In this document: positions 5,612-7,043 of the stretch, one piece after another
How positions within the stretch are numbered: position 1 is the stretch's first letter
Layout: the number at the start of each line of letters is the position of its first letter
Source: Eubacteriales bacterium
GTDB taxonomy: Bacteria; Bacillota; Clostridia; Lachnospirales; Lachnospiraceae
Assembly (NCBI GenBank): GCA_030536565.1
Contig: JAUNPT010000095.1
Span: 1,644 to 8,686, forward strand
DNA: 7,043 bases
Reading direction: 5' to 3'
Translations under genes and position numbers: made by a program
The notes under the pieces: generated by a model
Told to the model about the DNA's origin: nothing
Database searches by the model: none
Seen by the model: only the letters and a program-made list of their open reading frames with translations

Positions 5612-5667
5612 TGCCAAAATATCTATTTTAAAGCTTATTATGCAGTATATAAAATGACCTTTTGGCA
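5612..5667 (-). promoter_or_regulatory. Interrupted stem-loop in the trpS leader
   Basis: In the trpS transcript TGCCAAAA (5667-5660) pairs with TTTTGGCA (5619-5612), and inside it ATTTTA (5655-5650) pairs with TAAAAT (5630-5625). A 5-by-4 internal loop separates the two helices and the apical loop is 19 nt. It lies wholly between the predicted start site and the coding region. Total pairing is 14 bp and largely A/T. No known riboswitch or T-box signature was recognised. Confidence 0.4.
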
Positions 5668-5687
5668 CCCAGCCCCATATGTAAAAT

Positions 5688-5716
5688 ATTGTATCATAAA
5701 TAATTACAAATAACAA
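5688..5716 (-). promoter_or_regulatory. SigA-type promoter for trpS
   Basis: On the minus strand TTGTTA (5716-5711) and TACAAT (5693-5688) are 17 nt apart, and TGA before the -10 forms an extended TGn element. The start would be near 5681, leaving a leader of about 140 nt before the trpS ATG. Its -35 box directly abuts the -35 box of the divergent pyrB promoter. Confidence 0.7.
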
Positions 5717-5745
5717 TTGAGAATTATGTTGAATCGTAGTAGAAT
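5717..5745 (+). promoter_or_regulatory. SigA-type promoter for pyrB-pyrI
   Basis: TTGAGA (5717-5722) and TAGAAT (5740-5745) are 17 nt apart. The predicted start near 5752 leaves only about 23 nt before the pyrB ATG, too short for a PyrR-type or pyrBI-type attenuator. An A8 tract (5756-5763) lies just after the predicted start. Confidence 0.65.
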
Positions 5746-5774
5746 AATGAACAGTAAAAAAAATGGAGGTAGCT

Positions 5775-6692
5775 ATGAAACATTTACTTAGTCCACTTGA
5801 TTTTAATGTTGACGAACTTGAAAATCTTCTTGATCTTGCAAAAGACATTTCCCGCGATCCTAAGAAGTACAGCCACTATTGCGATGGCAGAAAATTAGCC
5901 ACATTATTTTATGAGCCAAGCACCCGTACAAGACTTAGCTTTGAAGCAGCAATGCTCAATCTTGGCGGTTCTGTACTTGGCTTTTCTTCTGCAGATTCAA
6001 GCTCTGCTGCAAAGGGCGAAAGTGTTTCAGATACAATCCGCGTAATTTCATGCTACGCTGATATCTGTGCAATGCGTCACCCTAAAGAAGGAGCTCCAAT
6101 GGTTGCAGCTTCCAAATCCGGCATTCCGGTTATTAACGCAGGTGATGGTGGTCATCAGCACCCAACACAGACATTGACCGACTTAATGACAATCCGGGAG
6201 CTTAAGGGTTCTCTTGACAATTTCACTATTGGTCTTTGCGGAGACTTAAAATTCGGACGTACTGTTCACTCACTTATCAATTCACTGATTCGTTATAAAA
6301 ATGTTAAATTTGTTCTTATTTCACCTAAGGAGCTTAGAGTTCCCGACTATATCAGGGACGATGTCCTGTCAGAGAATAATGTTGAATTTGAAGAAGTTGA
6401 AAAACTCGAAGATGTCATGCCAAAGCTGGACATTCTCTACATGACAAGAGTACAGAAAGAACGCTTCTTTAGCGAAGACGAATACGTACGTATGAAAAAT
6501 TTTTATATTCTTGACAAAGCCAAAATGGAGCTTGCAAAAGATGACATGTACGTTCTCCACCCACTTCCCCGTGTGAATGAGATTTCTGTTGAAGTTGATG
6601 ATGACCCGCGTGCAGCTTATTTTAAGCAGGCCCAGTTCGGTGTATATGTACGTATGGCTTTAATCCTTACGCTCCTCGGATTAAATAATTAA
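5775..6692 (+). CDS. pyrB: Aspartate carbamoyltransferase catalytic subunit
   Basis: PyrB joins carbamoyl phosphate and aspartate to make N-carbamoyl-aspartate, the committed step of de novo pyrimidine synthesis. The 305-residue product contains the carbamoyl-phosphate loop STRTR (49-53) in FYEPSTRTRLSFE, the 80s-loop SSAAKGES (76-83) with its active-site Lys80, RHPKEGA (101-107), HPTQTLTDL (129-137), GDLKFGRTVHSL (156-167), the aspartate-binding RVQKER (225-230) and HPLPR (262-266). The length fits the usual 300-311. I chose the ATG at 5775 because GGAGG at 5765-5769 precedes it by 5 nt and MKHLLSPLDF is the expected N-terminus. An in-frame ATG at 5763 has only an A-tract upstream. pyrI follows 61 nt later, so the product is likely the allosteric PyrB-PyrI holoenzyme. 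Confidence 0.97.
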   Translation: MKHLLSPLDFNVDELENLLDLAKDISRDPKKYSHYCDGRKLATLFYEPSTRTRLSFEAAMLNLGGSVLGFSSADSSSAAKGESVSDTIRVISCYADICAMRHPKEGAPMVAASKSGIPVINAGDGGHQHPTQTLTDLMTIRELKGSLDNFTIGLCGDLKFGRTVHSLINSLIRYKNVKFVLISPKELRVPDYIRDDVLSENNVEFEEVEKLEDVMPKLDILYMTRVQKERFFSEDEYVRMKNFYILDKAKMELAKDDMYVLHPLPRVNEISVEVDDDPRAAYFKQAQFGVYVRMALILTLLGLNN

Positions 6693-6753
6693 ACAAATTT
6701 TTGCAGATGCGCCCCAAAGAATACAAATATTTTTATCAGAAAGGAAGCTTATC

Positions 6754-7043
6754 ATGTTAAATGTTGGACAGTTAAATGAAGGTTTTGTCCTTGACCACAT
6801 TGAGGCCGGAAAATCTATGATGATTTACAATAACCTTGGCCTTGATAAACTGGACTGCTGCGTTGCCATAATAAAAAATGCACGCAGCAATAAAATGGGT
6901 AAAAAAGATATCATTAAAATAGAAGGCGGTCTTGATTTAGTAGACCTTGATGTTCTTGGCTTCATAGACCATAACATAACAGTAAACATAATTAAGAATG
7001 GCAAGATAGTTGATAAGAAGCCTCTTTCCCTGCCTAAATCAAT
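6754..7043 (+). CDS. pyrI: Aspartate carbamoyltransferase regulatory subunit, cut by window edge
   Basis: PyrI binds CTP/ATP and sets the allosteric state of PyrB. The first 96 residues are visible and resemble the nucleotide-binding domain of PyrI: GFVLDHIEAGK (10-20), KMGKKDIIKIEG (47-58), an ITVNIIKNGKIVDKK segment (75-89) and LSLPKS at the edge, equivalent to the PSLPERI junction of the Escherichia coli protein. The family is about 140-155 residues, so the C-terminal four-cysteine zinc domain that contacts PyrB lies beyond the window and cannot be checked. The ATG at 6754 has AAAGGA (6740-6745) 8 nt upstream. The 61-nt gap after pyrB holds no clear terminator, so the two are likely co-transcribed. 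Confidence 0.93.
   Translation, partial: MLNVGQLNEGFVLDHIEAGKSMMIYNNLGLDKLDCCVAIIKNARSNKMGKKDIIKIEGGLDLVDLDVLGFIDHNITVNIIKNGKIVDKKPLSLPKS

Noticed and set aside
5542..5681. T-box riboswitch before trpS
   Set aside because: No AGGGTGGNACCGCG antiterminator sequence and no terminator with a U-tract precede the coding region; the leader of about 140 nt is shorter than usual for a T-box.
5763..5774. Upstream in-frame ATG for pyrB
   Set aside because: It has only an A-tract before it, and its own codons contain the GGAGG that serves the ATG at 5775.
5606..5848. Minus-strand reading frame containing Trp-Gly-Trp upstream of trpS, suggestive of a tryptophan attenuation leader peptide
   Set aside because: The Trp codons (near 5672-5680) have no in-frame start codon or ribosome-binding site within the predicted transcript. 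Most of the frame lies upstream of the promoter and antisense to pyrB. The ATG at 5678 opens a different frame of 16 codons without Trp.
1..7043. Mobile elements, CRISPR arrays, phage genes, tRNA or rRNA, or a novel defence or biosynthetic system
   Set aside because: All coding space is accounted for by recognisable core genes. There are no terminal inverted repeats, spaced direct repeats, transposase or nuclease motifs, or clover-leaf sequences seen on either strand.

Overview
The window looks like chromosomal core DNA from a low-GC, endospore-forming Firmicute of the class Clostridia, most plausibly a Lachnospiraceae member. The reasons are a sporulation sigma factor (SigG) next to a YlmC/YmxH-family protein and nrdR, strong AAGGAGG-type ribosome-binding sites, AT-rich promoters, and a pyrB-pyrI pair. 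Species cannot be fixed from the sequence alone. I see no insertion sequence, phage, CRISPR array, tRNA or rRNA. No gap between genes exceeds about 235 bases.

Layout: (1) 1-1862, minus strand: a probable operon nrdR - yqeG-like HAD phosphatase - aroE. It is read leftward from a near-consensus promoter at 1896-1924, and aroE runs off the left edge. (2) 1949-3214, plus strand: sigG with a SigF-like promoter and a structured leader, then a small cysteine-rich YlmC/YmxH-family protein. (3) 3259-4352, plus strand: a lactonase-family beta-propeller protein with its own extended -10 promoter overlapped by a palindrome. (4) 4343-4437: a short terminator-like hairpin and then a long stem-loop between convergent genes. 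(5) 4456-5541, minus strand: tryptophanyl-tRNA synthetase of a TrpRS II-like type. (6) 5688-5745: two divergent promoters with abutting -35 boxes. (7) 5775-7043, plus strand: pyrB and the start of pyrI, together aspartate transcarbamoylase.

The genes cover separate housekeeping and developmental jobs: control of deoxynucleotide synthesis (NrdR), aromatic amino-acid synthesis (AroE), tryptophan charging (TrpS), pyrimidine synthesis (PyrBI) and late forespore gene expression (SigG). No novel multigene system is evident. The most interesting signals are regulatory: a possible decoy/true Shine-Dalgarno switch in the sigG leader, a palindrome over the lactonase promoter, the structured trpS leader without a T-box, and the back-to-back trpS/pyrB promoters. 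All protein calls rest on motifs read by eye and family knowledge; no database search was run.
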